Below the pieces are notes generated by a model. It searched no databases, was not told where the DNA came from, and saw nothing but the letters and a program-made list of their open reading frames with translations. A DNA stretch of 64,000 nucleotides, from the NCBI RefSeq assembly GCF_928381505.1, contig NZ_CAKMSJ010000004.1:270638-334637 (forward strand), in the 5' to 3' direction. Positions 54,393 through 63,572 of the stretch are shown in pieces (position 1 is the first letter of the stretch; every line of letters starts with the position of its first letter). Position numbers and translations under genes: made by a program. The DNA comes from Rothia endophytica (GTDB lineage: Bacteria; Actinomycetota; Actinomycetes; Actinomycetales; Micrococcaceae).

Positions 54393-55052
54393 TTATAGGC
54401 TTTCGGGAACCGCGTTCCAGTCACCGGTCACCAAGTAGGTTACCTTGCGAGCTACCGAAACCCCGTGGTCACCGAAGCGTTCTAGGTAACGGGAGGCGAG
54501 GGTGACATCTACAGTCATCTGTGCGGGGTGGTTCCAGTCATCTGCTGCCATGTGGTTGAAGACCTCTACATGCAGTTCGCTGATGCGCACCTTGTACTTA
54601 GCAATATCCTGGGCGTGGGAGAGCTCGCGGGTTTCGAGCAGAGAAATCACGCTTTCAATAATCTTAAGGTCCAGTTCAATCATCTCAGCGAAGACCGGGG
54701 TGATGGAATCGGGAAGTACGGGGGCGGGGTAGCGCATGCGCGCTACCTGGGCTACGTGGCGTGCAAGGTCACCCATGCGTTCTAGGGATGAGCTCATGCG
54801 CAGAGCGCCTACAATCATGCGAAGGTCAGAAGCAACGGGCCCCTGCAGAGCCAGGATGTCGATGGAGCGTTCGTCGAGCTCGTTTTGCATGAAGTCGATA
54901 CGCGCATCGTTAGAAATAACTTCTTCGGCTTCTTGAATATCAGCTTCTAGGAAGGCGTGGGAAGCGCGTTCTAGAGCTTCTTTGACGAGGGTTGCGATTT
55001 GAATGAGCTCTTCGCCCACCTGTTGGAGTTCAGCTTGGAAGACTTTACGCAC
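54393..55052 (-). CDS. phoU: Phosphate signalling protein PhoU
   Basis: This 219-residue protein is two three-helix bundles. Typical segments are MRKVFQAELQQVGEELIQIA, a repeat pair of metal-binding stretches, SSLERMGDLARHVAQ and ASRYLERFGDHGVSVARKV. It damps the SenX3-RegX3 phosphate response and controls Pst uptake. It is divergent from senX3, so one intergenic region serves both. Confidence 0.93.
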   Translation of the reverse strand: MRKVFQAELQQVGEELIQIATLVKEALERASHAFLEADIQEAEEVISNDARIDFMQNELDERSIDILALQGPVASDLRMIVGALRMSSSLERMGDLARHVAQVARMRYPAPVLPDSITPVFAEMIELDLKIIESVISLLETRELSHAQDIAKYKVRISELHVEVFNHMAADDWNHPAQMTVDVTLASRYLERFGDHGVSVARKVTYLVTGDWNAVPESL

Positions 55053-55207
55053 GGGCGCGTCCTTTCCACACGGGTATATTAACGGTGTGCAGCGGCGCGC
55101 GGCCGATGCTTACCCTTTAGAGTCTCAGGTTCATGTGAACGAAACTCTATACGTGGGTAAACGTTAGTTGAACCCATCGGATTATTGGTGATTTTCGTGC
55201 TTAAAAG
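55053..55207. promoter_or_regulatory. Divergent phoU/senX3 promoter region
   Basis: The region holds repeated motifs around 55129-55172: GTTCATGTGAACGAAAC, then GGGTAAACGTTAGTTGAACCC. GTTCATGTGAAC is an imperfect palindrome, and GTTCA/GTTGAACCC pieces recall RegX3/Pho boxes, which are direct repeats of GTTCA-type units. Binding by RegX3 is a guess. Confidence 0.4.
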
Positions 55208-56428
55208 ATGGCGGCGCCCCCTAAGCTAATAGATGTGAACTTTATCGTAAGCATTTTATGCGCAGCTCTTCTGGGCCTGGTGGTGGGTGCCGTCAGCATC
55301 CTCGCCGTGCAGCGTAGTGAGCGGCAGCGGGCTCGGTGGGCTGATGTCGAGGAACCCACCGTGAGTGATGGTGCGGCTGAGGTGCTTGCTGTGATTGGCA
55401 GGGCTTATGTGGTGGTAGACGCCGTGGACGGTGTGGTCCAGGCTTCTCCCGGCGCCTATGCCTTGGGCCTGGTGAGGGGTCACACGGTGGTTGCTGAGGA
55501 AATGCTGGAGCTGATTGATCAGGTTCGCACCAAGGGCGTCATCGCTGAGAAAGAAATAGTGCTGACCCGCGGTTTTTATGAGGAAAACCGTTTGGTTATT
55601 GACTTGCGGGTAGCGCCGGTAGGCGATGAGTACATTTTGGTCTTGGCCGATGATCGCACCGAAATTACCCGCGCTCAGACCGTGCGTACTGACTTTGTGG
55701 CCAATGTTTCCCATGAGTTGAAAACACCGGTGGGTGCTATTGGCTTGATGGCTGAGGCTATTGAAACTTCTGTCGATGACCCCGAATCAGTTCTTTATTT
55801 CTCTAGTAAGTTGAAGAAAGAGTCACAGCGTCTGGCTGCCTTAGTGCAGGATGTCATCGAGTTATCTCGTTTGCAGTCAGCTGATGTGGTACTGAGCTCT
55901 ACCCTGGTTGATATTAGTCAGATGGTTGCCGATGCAGTGGATCGTAACCGGCTAACGGCTGAAGGCAAAAATATTGACTTGCTGGTGGGCGGTAGATGTC
56001 TACGACCTGTACACGGCGACCCCGAACTTTTGGGCACCGCTCTGCGCAATCTGATTGAAAACGCTATTCGTTACTCCCCTGAGAACACGAAGGTGGGCAT
56101 CGGAGTGAGTGTGAGAGAGGGCACTGTTAGAATTTCAGTGAAGGATGAAGGCCCCGGTATCCCCGAAGACGAGCAGGATCGAATCTTTGAACGCTTTTAC
56201 CGGGTGGATCCTGCTCGCTCGCGCCAAACCGGTGGGACCGGGTTGGGGCTGAGCATCGTCAAACATATCGTGGGTCAGCACGGTGGGGAGGTTACCCTCT
56301 GGTCTAAAGAGGGCGAGGGGTCAACCTTCACCATAGCCCTGCCGCTGGTTGATGAGGCTAGCGAACAAGATTTGCTGGGGGAGAGCACCGAAACCGGCGC
56401 TTTACCCCAGGTAGTACAAGACAAATAA
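55208..56428 (+). CDS. senX3: Phosphate-sensing histidine kinase SenX3
   Basis: This 406-residue membrane kinase has one N-terminal helix pair region (VNFIVSILCAALLGLVVGAVSILAV), a PAS-like domain (about 55-155, VLAVIGRAYVVVDAVDG), the HisKA box FVANVSHELKTPVGA with His169, and ATPase boxes LRNLIENAIRYS, DEGPGIPE and GTGLGLSIVKHI. It phosphorylates RegX3 when phosphate is low. The start ATG 55208 has only a weak ribosome site. It is followed by regX3 after 48 bases. Confidence 0.92.
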   Translation: MAAPPKLIDVNFIVSILCAALLGLVVGAVSILAVQRSERQRARWADVEEPTVSDGAAEVLAVIGRAYVVVDAVDGVVQASPGAYALGLVRGHTVVAEEMLELIDQVRTKGVIAEKEIVLTRGFYEENRLVIDLRVAPVGDEYILVLADDRTEITRAQTVRTDFVANVSHELKTPVGAIGLMAEAIETSVDDPESVLYFSSKLKKESQRLAALVQDVIELSRLQSADVVLSSTLVDISQMVADAVDRNRLTAEGKNIDLLVGGRCLRPVHGDPELLGTALRNLIENAIRYSPENTKVGIGVSVREGTVRISVKDEGPGIPEDEQDRIFERFYRVDPARSRQTGGTGLGLSIVKHIVGQHGGEVTLWSKEGEGSTFTIALPLVDEASEQDLLGESTETGALPQVVQDK

Positions 56429-56476
56429 CCAAGATAACGCTGGATTTTCAGCGAAAACTATAAGGACGCAGAAGAC

Positions 56477-57158
56477 GTGACCCGAATTTTAGTGGTTGAA
56501 GACGAAGAGTCGCTGAGTGATCCCCTTGCCTTTTTGCTGGGACGGGAGGGTTTTGACGTTCAGGTCGTAGATAACGGACTAGATGCTGTTACTGAGTTTG
56601 AACGCAACGGTGCTGACTTGGTGCTGCTCGATGTGATGTTTACCGGGCCAGTCGGGTATGGAAGTCTGTAAGCAGATTCGGTCAAGCAGCGCGGTACCCA
56701 TCATCATGCTGACGGCCAAGGATTCAGAGATTGATAAGGTTCTGGGCCTTGAGCTGGGTGCGGATGACTATGTCACCAAGCCCTATTCCTCGCGTGAGCT
56801 GATTGCCCGTGTGCGGGCTGTACTGCGTCGCCAGGGTGAGGCTGAAGAGCAGGACTCTGGTGCCCTTGAAGGTGGCCCGGTGCGGATGGATATTGAGCGG
56901 CACGTGGTGACTGTTGCTGGGGAATCTGTCTCAATGCCCCTGAAGGAGTTTGAGCTTCTTGAAATGCTCCTGCGCAACGCGGGGCGTGTCATGACTCGTT
57001 CACAGCTGATTGACCGGGTGTGGGGTGCTGATTATGTTGGTGATACCAAGACTCTCGATGTTCACGTCAAGCGCCTACGTTCTAAGGTCGAACCTGACCC
57101 TTCATCACCGCGTTATGTGGTTACGGTGCGCGGTCTGGGCTATAAATTTGAACCCTAA
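56477..57158 (+). pseudogene. regX3: Response regulator RegX3, frameshifted by one base
   Basis: The frame from GTG 56477 (AAGGA upstream) reads TRILVVEDEESLSDPLAFLLGREGF to LLDVM with phospho-acceptor Asp52. It shifts at the T run 56639-56641, giving FTGPVGYGSL and a stop. Deleting one T restores DVMLPGQSGMEVCKQIR, then TAKDS, ADDYVTKPYS and a complete OmpR-type winged helix ending VRGLGYKFEP at 57158. Total length is 227 codons plus one base. The repair is exact, so this is either a sequencing error in a T run or a genuine loss of phosphate-regulon control. A start inside (56658) could still yield the DNA-binding half. Confidence 0.85.
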
Positions 57159-57183
57159 ACCGCTCACTTTCTAGGATCATTAA

Positions 57184-57225
57184 AAACTTAGCCCCTCGGT
57201 GCAACACCGAGGGGCTAAGTTTGTG
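57184..57225. terminator. Bidirectional terminator after regX3
   Basis: AACTTAGCCCCTCGGTG, CAA and CACCGAGGGGCTAAGTT form a 17-bp perfect stem between regX3 and the convergent lipoprotein gene. Confidence 0.9.
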
Positions 57226-57230
57226 CTTGC

Positions 57231-57761
57231 TTAGTGGCCTGCTTTCTCTGAAGCTGGGGCGCTAGCGGATGCCGCGTTGGGCAGGTAGGGTGCGTACTCA
57301 TCGAGTGAGCCGTCCACTACCGGCACGTTGAAAGTAGTGGGGTCAGTGGTGACGTTGGAAGAAACTTCAACATCCATCAGGGTCATGCCGGGGTTAGCGC
57401 CGGTCTGCGCCAGAGTGGTTGCCTGATCTTCGTCTTCCAGGCGGACTTCGCTGTTTGCCTCGACGTCAACGGTGACGGTCTCGGTGGGGAACGCAAGAGT
57501 GACGGTGGCGTTCTCTTCGGTCTGGTTCAGGATGGTGCCCAGCAGGCGGCCTGCTTCATCTTCACCGGAAGAGATAACCATGATGTTACGCAGCTGGACG
57601 TCTTCATCACCCAGGTTAGCCATCTGGCCATCTGACGCTGAGTAGACGATGGTGGTGGGCTGCTTGTAGATGTAACCGCAGCCGGTTGCTGTCAGCATGA
57701 ATGAAGCGACCAGAGCAGAGGCACCTGCTCGCTTAAGGGTCTTAGAAGCTGCAAACTTCAC
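57231..57761 (-). CDS. LpqE-like lipoprotein
   Basis: This 176-residue exported protein is chosen from GTG 57761 behind AAGGAG; the longer frame has no ribosome site. The signal peptide ends MLTATGCGYIYKQPT (lipobox ATGC). The mature part starts with residues likely to form a beta-sandwich (VQLRNIMVISSGEDEAGRLLGTILNQTEENATVTL). The order lipoprotein, carD, ispD, ispF, cysS, trmH matches Mycobacterium tuberculosis, where lpqE sits beside carD. Function unknown. Confidence 0.7.
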   Translation of the reverse strand: MKFAASKTLKRAGASALVASFMLTATGCGYIYKQPTTIVYSASDGQMANLGDEDVQLRNIMVISSGEDEAGRLLGTILNQTEENATVTLAFPTETVTVDVEANSEVRLEDEDQATTLAQTGANPGMTLMDVEVSSNVTTDPTTFNVPVVDGSLDEYAPYLPNAASASAPASEKAGH

Positions 57762-57987
57762 GGCTTGTACTCCTTGTATAGGTTCGAAGGCTCCCCGCGC
57801 ACGGCGGGAAAAGTGTGTGTGCACAGTTTTGTGTCGTTGGGTCACATTCTATCTGGTTTGTCGACGGAACGTCTGTATCAGAGCCGTACGGCACTAAAAG
57901 AATGCATAGGTGTGGTCAATATTAATCTTTAAACTACACGATTAACCTCTCATGGTAGACTAAATAGGCTGAAAGGGGTTTATCCAT

Positions 57988-58473
57988 ATGGTTTTTGAGG
58001 TTGGCGAGACCGTCGTTTACCCTCACCACGGAGCTGCAACAATCGAAGAGATTAAAATGCGCAAGATCCGTGGCGAAGAGAAGATGTACCTGAAACTCAA
58101 GGTTGCTAATGGCGACTTGGTGATTGAGGTTCCCGCAGAGAACGTTGATATGGTCGGCGTGCGCGATGTCGTTGATGAGCGAGGTCTTCAGGAGGTCATT
58201 GACGTCCTGCAGGCAACCGATACCGAAGAAGCTGCTAACTGGTCGCGCCGTTACAAGGCTAACGTTGAGAAACTGGCATCCGGTGACGTCTTGAAGGTGG
58301 CTGAGGTCGTACGCGATTTATGGCGCCGAGAGAATGACCGTGGTCTGTCTGCTGGTGAGAAGCGTATGCTGGCTAAGGCACGTCAGATTCTTTCCTCAGA
58401 GGTAGCCCTGGCTAAGGACATCGAAGAGTCCGCCGCTGAGGTAGAACTCGATAAGATCCTAGAAGCGGTCTAA
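57988..58473 (+). CDS. carD: RNA polymerase-binding transcription regulator CarD
   Basis: This 161-residue protein has an N-terminal RNA-polymerase interaction domain ([20 protein letters not shown]) and a C-terminal helical DNA-binding domain with the [40 protein letters not shown] region, including the Trp that wedges the upstream edge of the transcription bubble. It stabilises open complexes at rRNA and tRNA promoters such as those at 37708 and 63544. AAAGGGG precedes ATG 57988. Confidence 0.95.
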   Translation: MVFEVGETVVYPHHGAATIEEIKMRKIRGEEKMYLKLKVANGDLVIEVPAENVDMVGVRDVVDERGLQEVIDVLQATDTEEAANWSRRYKANVEKLASGDVLKVAEVVRDLWRRENDRGLSAGEKRMLAKARQILSSEVALAKDIEESAAEVELDKILEAV

Positions 58474-58493
58474 ATCGGGTATGCTCACTGACT

Positions 58494-59273
58494 GTGAGCG
58501 AGAATTTTTTTGATGCAGCGAGCACCGAAACCGTATTTGACGGTTCGGTGCTCGCTCTTGTTATTGTGGCGGCTGGTTCTGGCTCTAGGCTAGGAGCTGC
58601 AGTACCCAAGGCAGCGGTGAAGGTAGCGGGTAAGACGCTCTTGGAATGGGCACTAGAGGGCGCCCGCTCTGCTGGAGTCGCGGCCCGCATCGTCGTCACG
58701 GTCCCGCCGGGTGATAGGGACTTAAGGCAGGTCTGCCAGAAATTCGGTGCCCTCGCCGTTGAGGGGGGTGCTACTCGGGCAGAATCAGTCACCGCTGCAC
58801 TCAAAGCACTTTCAAATGCTCAGACCCAGCCGGGTTTTAGCCACCTTCCCCCCACCGGCGTCCTGGTGCATGATGCTGCCCGCTGTTTTACTCCGGCCCA
58901 GGTCTTTCACCGGGTAGCTAACGCTCTTGCTGAGGGAGAGCGGGCTGTTATTCCGGTGTTACCGGTGGTAGACACGATCAAAACTGTTGATGACCGGGGC
59001 TACGTGACCGGGACGCCTGCTCGCACTGAGCTGCGGGCGGTACAAACCCCACAGGGGTTTGATCTTCCTACCCTGCTCGAGGCCCACAGACAAGTAGCTG
59101 ACCTCCCCGAGGCCACAGCAGAGAGCATCACCGACGACGCCATGCTGGCAGAAACACTTCAGATACCGGTGGCAACGGTCGCTGGTGCTAGTGAATCTTT
59201 CAAAATTACAACCCCGCTTGATTTCGCCCTTGCACAAGCACTGCATGGTGGCGCAGATAAGGAGATCCTATGA
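58494..59273 (+). CDS. ispD: 2-C-methyl-D-erythritol 4-phosphate cytidylyltransferase
   Basis: This 259-residue enzyme of the MEP isoprenoid pathway joins CTP and MEP. The N-terminal CTP loop is [28 protein letters not shown], with [20 protein letters not shown] and the late ITDDAMLAE and FKITTPLDF motifs. It starts at GTG 58494, 20 bases after carD, and its stop overlaps the ispF start (ATGA). Confidence 0.93.
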   Translation: MSENFFDAASTETVFDGSVLALVIVAAGSGSRLGAAVPKAAVKVAGKTLLEWALEGARSAGVAARIVVTVPPGDRDLRQVCQKFGALAVEGGATRAESVTAALKALSNAQTQPGFSHLPPTGVLVHDAARCFTPAQVFHRVANALAEGERAVIPVLPVVDTIKTVDDRGYVTGTPARTELRAVQTPQGFDLPTLLEAHRQVADLPEATAESITDDAMLAETLQIPVATVAGASESFKITTPLDFALAQALHGGADKEIL

Positions 59274-59758
59274 TTCCCCGCATTGGAACAGGTACAGATG
59301 TTCACGCTTTTGGTCAGGAGGGCACCGACTTATGGGTTGCAGGCCTGCACTGGCCTGGTCAACGTGGCTTATCTGGTCACTCGGATGGCGATGTGGTTGC
59401 TCATGCTGCTGCTGACGCCCTTTTCTCGGCTGCAGGGCTTGGGGATTTAGGGTCTAACTTTGGTGTGGACCGGCCCGATATGGCAGGCGCTTCTGGTGTG
59501 CGCGTTCTTTCGGAGGCAGCGGGGCTTGTACGGGCGGCTGGTTTCGATATCGGTAATATTGCGGTTCAGCTCATCGGTAACCGGCCTAAGTTCTCCCCTC
59601 GACGGGAGGAGGCTAACCGCGTCCTATCTGAGGCGGCAGGTGCGCCGGTTACTGTTACGGCTACTACTACTGATGGTTTAGGTCTGACGGGCCGTGGCGA
59701 GGGCGTGGCGGCTACTGCCGTGGCACTCATCTATACGATGGGCGATAGCGTCCGCTAG
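59270..59758 (+). CDS. ispF: 2-C-methyl-D-erythritol 2,4-cyclodiphosphate synthase
   Basis: This 162-residue trimeric zinc enzyme follows IspD and IspE in isoprenoid synthesis. Motifs are [11 protein letters not shown] (metal Asp and His), [26 protein letters not shown] and [22 protein letters not shown]. Translationally coupled to ispD by a 4-base overlap. Confidence 0.95.
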   Translation: MIPRIGTGTDVHAFGQEGTDLWVAGLHWPGQRGLSGHSDGDVVAHAAADALFSAAGLGDLGSNFGVDRPDMAGASGVRVLSEAAGLVRAAGFDIGNIAVQLIGNRPKFSPRREEANRVLSEAAGAPVTVTATTTDGLGLTGRGEGVAATAVALIYTMGDSVR

Positions 59759-59772
59759 GATGCAGCGGTTTG

Positions 59773-60681
59773 CTAGCTCACTAGTTCCTTCAGCGCGGCT
59801 GGGGCTGCTAGCGAGAAAATAGCTGTATGCCCGTACCCCTGTAACTTATGGAGGTTCCCCCGGAGTTGTCTGGCAAGGTCTTGTGCCCCTCGCACGCTAA
59901 TGACTCGATCACGGCTACCTACCCAGACACTGACGTCAATGTCTTGAGACAAATCATCGATGACAAAGCCCCAGGGGCTGTGAAGTGCCGTCAAATCGTT
60001 AACGGTTCTTTGGGTGGAATCCTGCATAGCGTGTAAGTGACTCTGCATTAGGTGCTGCAGGTAGGTTTGTCCATTAACGTCAGCATTGAGCGCAGCAATC
60101 AGCCCCGATTCCGAACGAGAGAGGCGGCTGAGCTGCCGCATCGCCCAGGACGCACTGCGGTGCAGAGTGGGAGTTACCAGAAGGCGGTAGCTGAACCGTT
60201 GCAAGCTCATATGCGCTGGCGCCGTGGTGAGATCTATACGTTTGCTGATGCTGTTTTGGTGGGTAAAAGGAGCCAATAGGCCCACATTTTCTACCAGATT
60301 CGGCTCGGAGGCTGCCAGAGCAAGGGCATAGGGAGCACCGCCGGAATATCCAATAACCGCACACCGGCTAACTTCTCTTTCAATCAGTAGGGCAGTAGCA
60401 TCTTGATTCCAGTCAACCACTGGGCGCGTATTAAGGTTGCTGCTTCCACCCATGCCCGGACGATCTGGTGCCAAGACCAGTACACCCTCAGCGCGGGCAA
60501 CCAGATCAAAAACTTGTGCTTCTAAACCTGACCCTGGCGTGCCGTGGCAGTAGAGCACCACAGAGGTATGGCTACCATCGGTGACGCCATATTCGTGCCA
60601 TTCAATGGTTCGTCCGCTCTCTAACGTGAGATGACGGACCGTTGAGTTCTTTACTGCTTTGAGGTGATGATGTTGAGCCAC
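59773..60681 (-). CDS. Alpha/beta hydrolase
   Basis: This 302-residue serine hydrolase has an oxyanion-region motif YCHGTPGSG, RPGMGGSS, and nucleophile elbow IGYSGGAPYALALA. A late His (GYGHTAIFSL) and Asp (VWVGSRDRVIS) complete the triad. It has no signal peptide. Encoded against the surrounding isp-cysS direction. The substrate is unknown; related proteins are esterases or proline iminopeptidase-like enzymes. Confidence 0.85.
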   Translation of the reverse strand: MAQHHHLKAVKNSTVRHLTLESGRTIEWHEYGVTDGSHTSVVLYCHGTPGSGLEAQVFDLVARAEGVLVLAPDRPGMGGSSNLNTRPVVDWNQDATALLIEREVSRCAVIGYSGGAPYALALAASEPNLVENVGLLAPFTHQNSISKRIDLTTAPAHMSLQRFSYRLLVTPTLHRSASWAMRQLSRLSRSESGLIAALNADVNGQTYLQHLMQSHLHAMQDSTQRTVNDLTALHSPWGFVIDDLSQDIDVSVWVGSRDRVISVRGAQDLARQLRGNLHKLQGYGHTAIFSLAAPAALKELVS

Positions 60682-60784
60682 ATGCTTATATTAGGCGCAG
60701 AATGCCCTCCAGTCATTGCTCACCTCTTACACCGTATGACCTCCAGCTACCGAGAGCCTGGTACCAGTCGGTAAACTGAGGTAC

Positions 60785-62203
60785 GTGACTATACGTTTTT
60801 ACGATTCAGCAACTTCAGCCATCCGCGACTTCCAGCCGGTTCACCCCGGCGAGGCCCGCATCTACTACTGCGGTGCCACCGTTCAGGGGGCACCCCACAT
60901 CGGGCATATTCGCTCCGGCCTGGTCTTTGATCAGCTGGCTCGCTGGCTGACCTATCGCGGTTACAAGGTCACCACGGTTCGTAACGTCACCGATATCGAC
61001 GACAAGATTCTGGTTAACTCCGCAGCTTCTTACGGGGATGGCTACACCGGGGATTACCCCCGCGAAGAGTGGTGGGCGCTGGCCTACCGTTTCGAGAAGA
61101 TTTTTGGGCAGTCTTACGCCGCCCTCAATATTGCACCTCCCACTTATGAGCCGCGTGCTACCGGCCATGTTCCCGAGATGTTTGCCCTTATTCAGCGTCT
61201 TATCGACCGCGGCCATGCCTACCCCGCCCTCGATGACTCCGGTGATGTTTACTTTGATGTGCGTTCCTGGCCGCAGTATGGATCGCTGACGCACCAGAGT
61301 ATTGATGATATGCAGGACGCTCCTGATGCTGACCCCCGCGGCAAGCGAGACCCCCGCGACTTTGCCCTGTGGAAGGGCTACAAGCAGGGTGAACCGGAGA
61401 CCGCATCGTGGGTTTCCCCCTGGGGTAAGGGTCGCCCCGGCTGGCACCTAGAGTGCTCAGCCATGGCGGGTAAGTACCTGGGCGAGACCTTCGATATTCA
61501 CGGCGGCGGTCTAGACCTGCGCTTCCCCCATCACGAGAATGAAATGGCACAGTCTCAAGCAGCTGGCTACGGTTTTGCCAACTTCTGGCTGCACAACGGT
61601 CTGGTCACCTATGAGGGTGAAAAGATGTCCAAGTCCATTGGTAACACAGTTTCCCCCGACGACATGCTGGCTGCGGCTCGTCCCTTGACGGTGCGCTACT
61701 ACCTGGGCCAGGCGCACTACCGCTCGGTCTTGGACTACCGCCCCACCTCTCTAGAAGAAGCCCGCGTCGCGGTAGAACGCATTGAGGCTTTCCTGGCAAA
61801 GACTCAGAGCTACCACAGCGCCAGCTCCACCGTTCCTGCAGCCTTTGCTGAAGCGATGGATGATGATCTGGGCATCCCCCAAGCGCTCGCCGTCCTGCAT
61901 GAGAAGGTTAAAGCCGGTAATGCTGCGCTGGCAGCAGGTAGCAGCGCTGAGACCGAAGCCTCAGAGGTGTATGCCATGGCAAAGGTGCTGGGTCTGGTGG
62001 AACTCATGAATTTCGGCGGGTCAGCAGATACCGGTGGGGAACATGCCGCTCTGGACTCTCTCATTCAGACTATGCTGGCCCAGCGGACCGAGGCGCGTGC
62101 CACCAGGGATTGGGCAAAGGCTGATGAAATTCGTGATGCTCTTGCCGCTGCAGGCCTGACGATTAAGGACGGGGCGAGCGGCTCCACCTGGTCACTCGGT
62201 TAG
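60785..62203 (+). CDS. cysS: Cysteinyl-tRNA synthetase
   Basis: This is a 472-residue class I synthetase. HIGH appears as [15 protein letters not shown] as [10 protein letters not shown], zinc ligands in YCGAT, ECSAMA and HHENE, and the [11 protein letters not shown] segment is present. Full length with the C-terminal anticodon region ([16 protein letters not shown]). The start is taken as GTG 60785, 103 bases after the divergent hydrolase start. Confidence 0.95.
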   Translation: MTIRFYDSATSAIRDFQPVHPGEARIYYCGATVQGAPHIGHIRSGLVFDQLARWLTYRGYKVTTVRNVTDIDDKILVNSAASYGDGYTGDYPREEWWALAYRFEKIFGQSYAALNIAPPTYEPRATGHVPEMFALIQRLIDRGHAYPALDDSGDVYFDVRSWPQYGSLTHQSIDDMQDAPDADPRGKRDPRDFALWKGYKQGEPETASWVSPWGKGRPGWHLECSAMAGKYLGETFDIHGGGLDLRFPHHENEMAQSQAAGYGFANFWLHNGLVTYEGEKMSKSIGNTVSPDDMLAAARPLTVRYYLGQAHYRSVLDYRPTSLEEARVAVERIEAFLAKTQSYHSASSTVPAAFAEAMDDDLGIPQALAVLHEKVKAGNAALAAGSSAETEASEVYAMAKVLGLVELMNFGGSADTGGEHAALDSLIQTMLAQRTEARATRDWAKADEIRDALAAAGLTIKDGASGSTWSLG

Positions 62204-62290
62204 CGTGCCGTGCCCTAGCTCTCGTCCCAAAGATGCAGTGCTGTCGGTAAGCTAGTAGGCAAGCAAGAATCTTTCAATCAAAGGAATACT

Positions 62291-63271
62291 ATGGCTAAGG
62301 CTGGCTCGCGCCCCGGCGCAACCACCAAAAAGAAGGGCCCTTCAAAGGGCACCGGCGGTCACGGACGTAAGGCTCTTGAGGGCCGCGGGAGCACCCCCAA
62401 GGCTGAAGACCGCGTCTACCACAAGGCACATAAGATGAAGCGTGCTGCTGAGAATCGTCAGGCGACCAACACCATGCGCTCACGTTCACCCCGTCTGGGT
62501 GGCAAGCGCGCCTCTGATGAGTTGGCTACCGGCCGTAACTCTGTGCTTGAGGCTCTGCAGACCGGCATCCCGGCTAAGACTCTCTTTGTGATGTCCCGTA
62601 TTGAGGTCGATGACCGTGTGCGTGAGATTTTGACCGAGGCTAACAAGCAGGGTCTACCTATCCTTGAAATTGGCCGAGGCGAGCTGGATCGTCTGACTGA
62701 TAACTCGGTACACCAGGGCGTGGCACTGCAGATCCCTCCCTACAAATACCCCGATGCGGGCAACATGGTGCTAGATACTATGGACCGCTGGTACGACAAG
62801 AAGATGGATACCCCTCCTCTATTTGTTGCTCTGGACGGCATTACCGATCCGCGCAACCTGGGTGCGATTATCCGCAGCGTTTCTGCTTTTGCTGGTAACG
62901 GTGTCATTATCCCTGAGCGTCGCAGCGCGGCTATGACCGCTTCAGCCTGGAAGACTTCGTCGGGTGCTGCTGCCCGCATCCCCGTTGCTAAGGCAACCAA
63001 CCTGGTCCGTGTCATCGAGCAGGCAAAGGACGCTGGTGTCTTCGTCGTAGGTCTGGACGGCGGCGGCGACGTCGATCTTCCCAACCTTGAGCTGGCATCA
63101 GAACCCCTGATGATTGTGGTGGGCTCTGAGGGAAAGGGGCTTTCACGTTTGGTTACTGAGAAGTGCGACCAGATTGTATCCATCCCGATTAGCTCAGCTA
63201 TGGAATCCCTCAATGCTTCTATGGCTGTGGGTATCTCTCTCTACGAGGTATCCCGCCGGCGCGCAGCCTAG
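62291..63271 (+). CDS. rlmB: TrmH/SpoU-family 23S rRNA 2'-O-methyltransferase (RlmB-like)
   Basis: This 326-residue SPOUT methyltransferase has an N-terminal basic, low-complexity extension of ~75 residues (AGSRPGATTKKKGPSKGTGG to RSPRLGGKR). The RNA-substrate domain (GRNSVLEALQTGIPAKTLF) and the knotted SAM domain follow, with motifs ALDGITDPRNLGAIIRS, VVGSEGKGLS and IPISSAMESLNASMAVGISLYE. It probably modifies 23S rRNA at a G2251-like site; tRNA is an alternative. AAAGGAATACT precedes ATG 62291. It directly precedes an rRNA operon. Confidence 0.92.
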   Translation: MAKAGSRPGATTKKKGPSKGTGGHGRKALEGRGSTPKAEDRVYHKAHKMKRAAENRQATNTMRSRSPRLGGKRASDELATGRNSVLEALQTGIPAKTLFVMSRIEVDDRVREILTEANKQGLPILEIGRGELDRLTDNSVHQGVALQIPPYKYPDAGNMVLDTMDRWYDKKMDTPPLFVALDGITDPRNLGAIIRSVSAFAGNGVIIPERRSAAMTASAWKTSSGAAARIPVAKATNLVRVIEQAKDAGVFVVGLDGGGDVDLPNLELASEPLMIVVGSEGKGLSRLVTEKCDQIVSIPISSAMESLNASMAVGISLYEVSRRRAA

Positions 63272-63301
63272 AGAACTTCAGTTTTAGCTCTCTAGATAGA
63301 T

Positions 63302-63357
63302 GACGCCCCAGAATTTTCTTTGCAGAATGTGTTTGCGGAGGATTCTGGGGCGTTTTT
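63302..63357 (+). terminator. Terminator after the trmH-type gene
   Basis: ACGCCCCAGAATTTTC and GAGGATTCTGGGGCGT pair around a loop, followed by TTTTTC. Confidence 0.85.
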
Positions 63358-63543
63358 CTGCCTTAAATGCCTTTTTTAGAGTCCTTTTGAAAGAAAATTA
63401 TATGTACTAGGTCATAGATTTAAGCCATAGAGCTGCTTCACTCAAACGCTCTGACAAGGACTTTTGGCGTTAAGAAGAGCTTTTATCTTGGCGCCGATCA
63501 CTCTTTTTGACCTCTTGGGGCGAGATTTTGGCTCGTTTTCGAG
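63358..63543. other. Gene-free spacer before the rRNA promoter
   Basis: AT-rich sequence with no gene and no second promoter I can support. A TTGACC at 63508-63513 could be part of an additional upstream rRNA promoter, but no matching -10 was found. Confidence 0.4.
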
Positions 63544-63572
63544 TTGCGCCCCTGTTTGAACCTGCGTAAAGT
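63544..63572 (+). promoter_or_regulatory. rRNA operon promoter
   Basis: TTGCGC (63544-63549), 17-bp spacer, TAAAGT (63567-63572). The hexamers and the flanking CCTGCG and ATTACC are identical to the tRNA-Arg promoter at 37708-37736. Transcription would begin near 63579. Confidence 0.8.
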
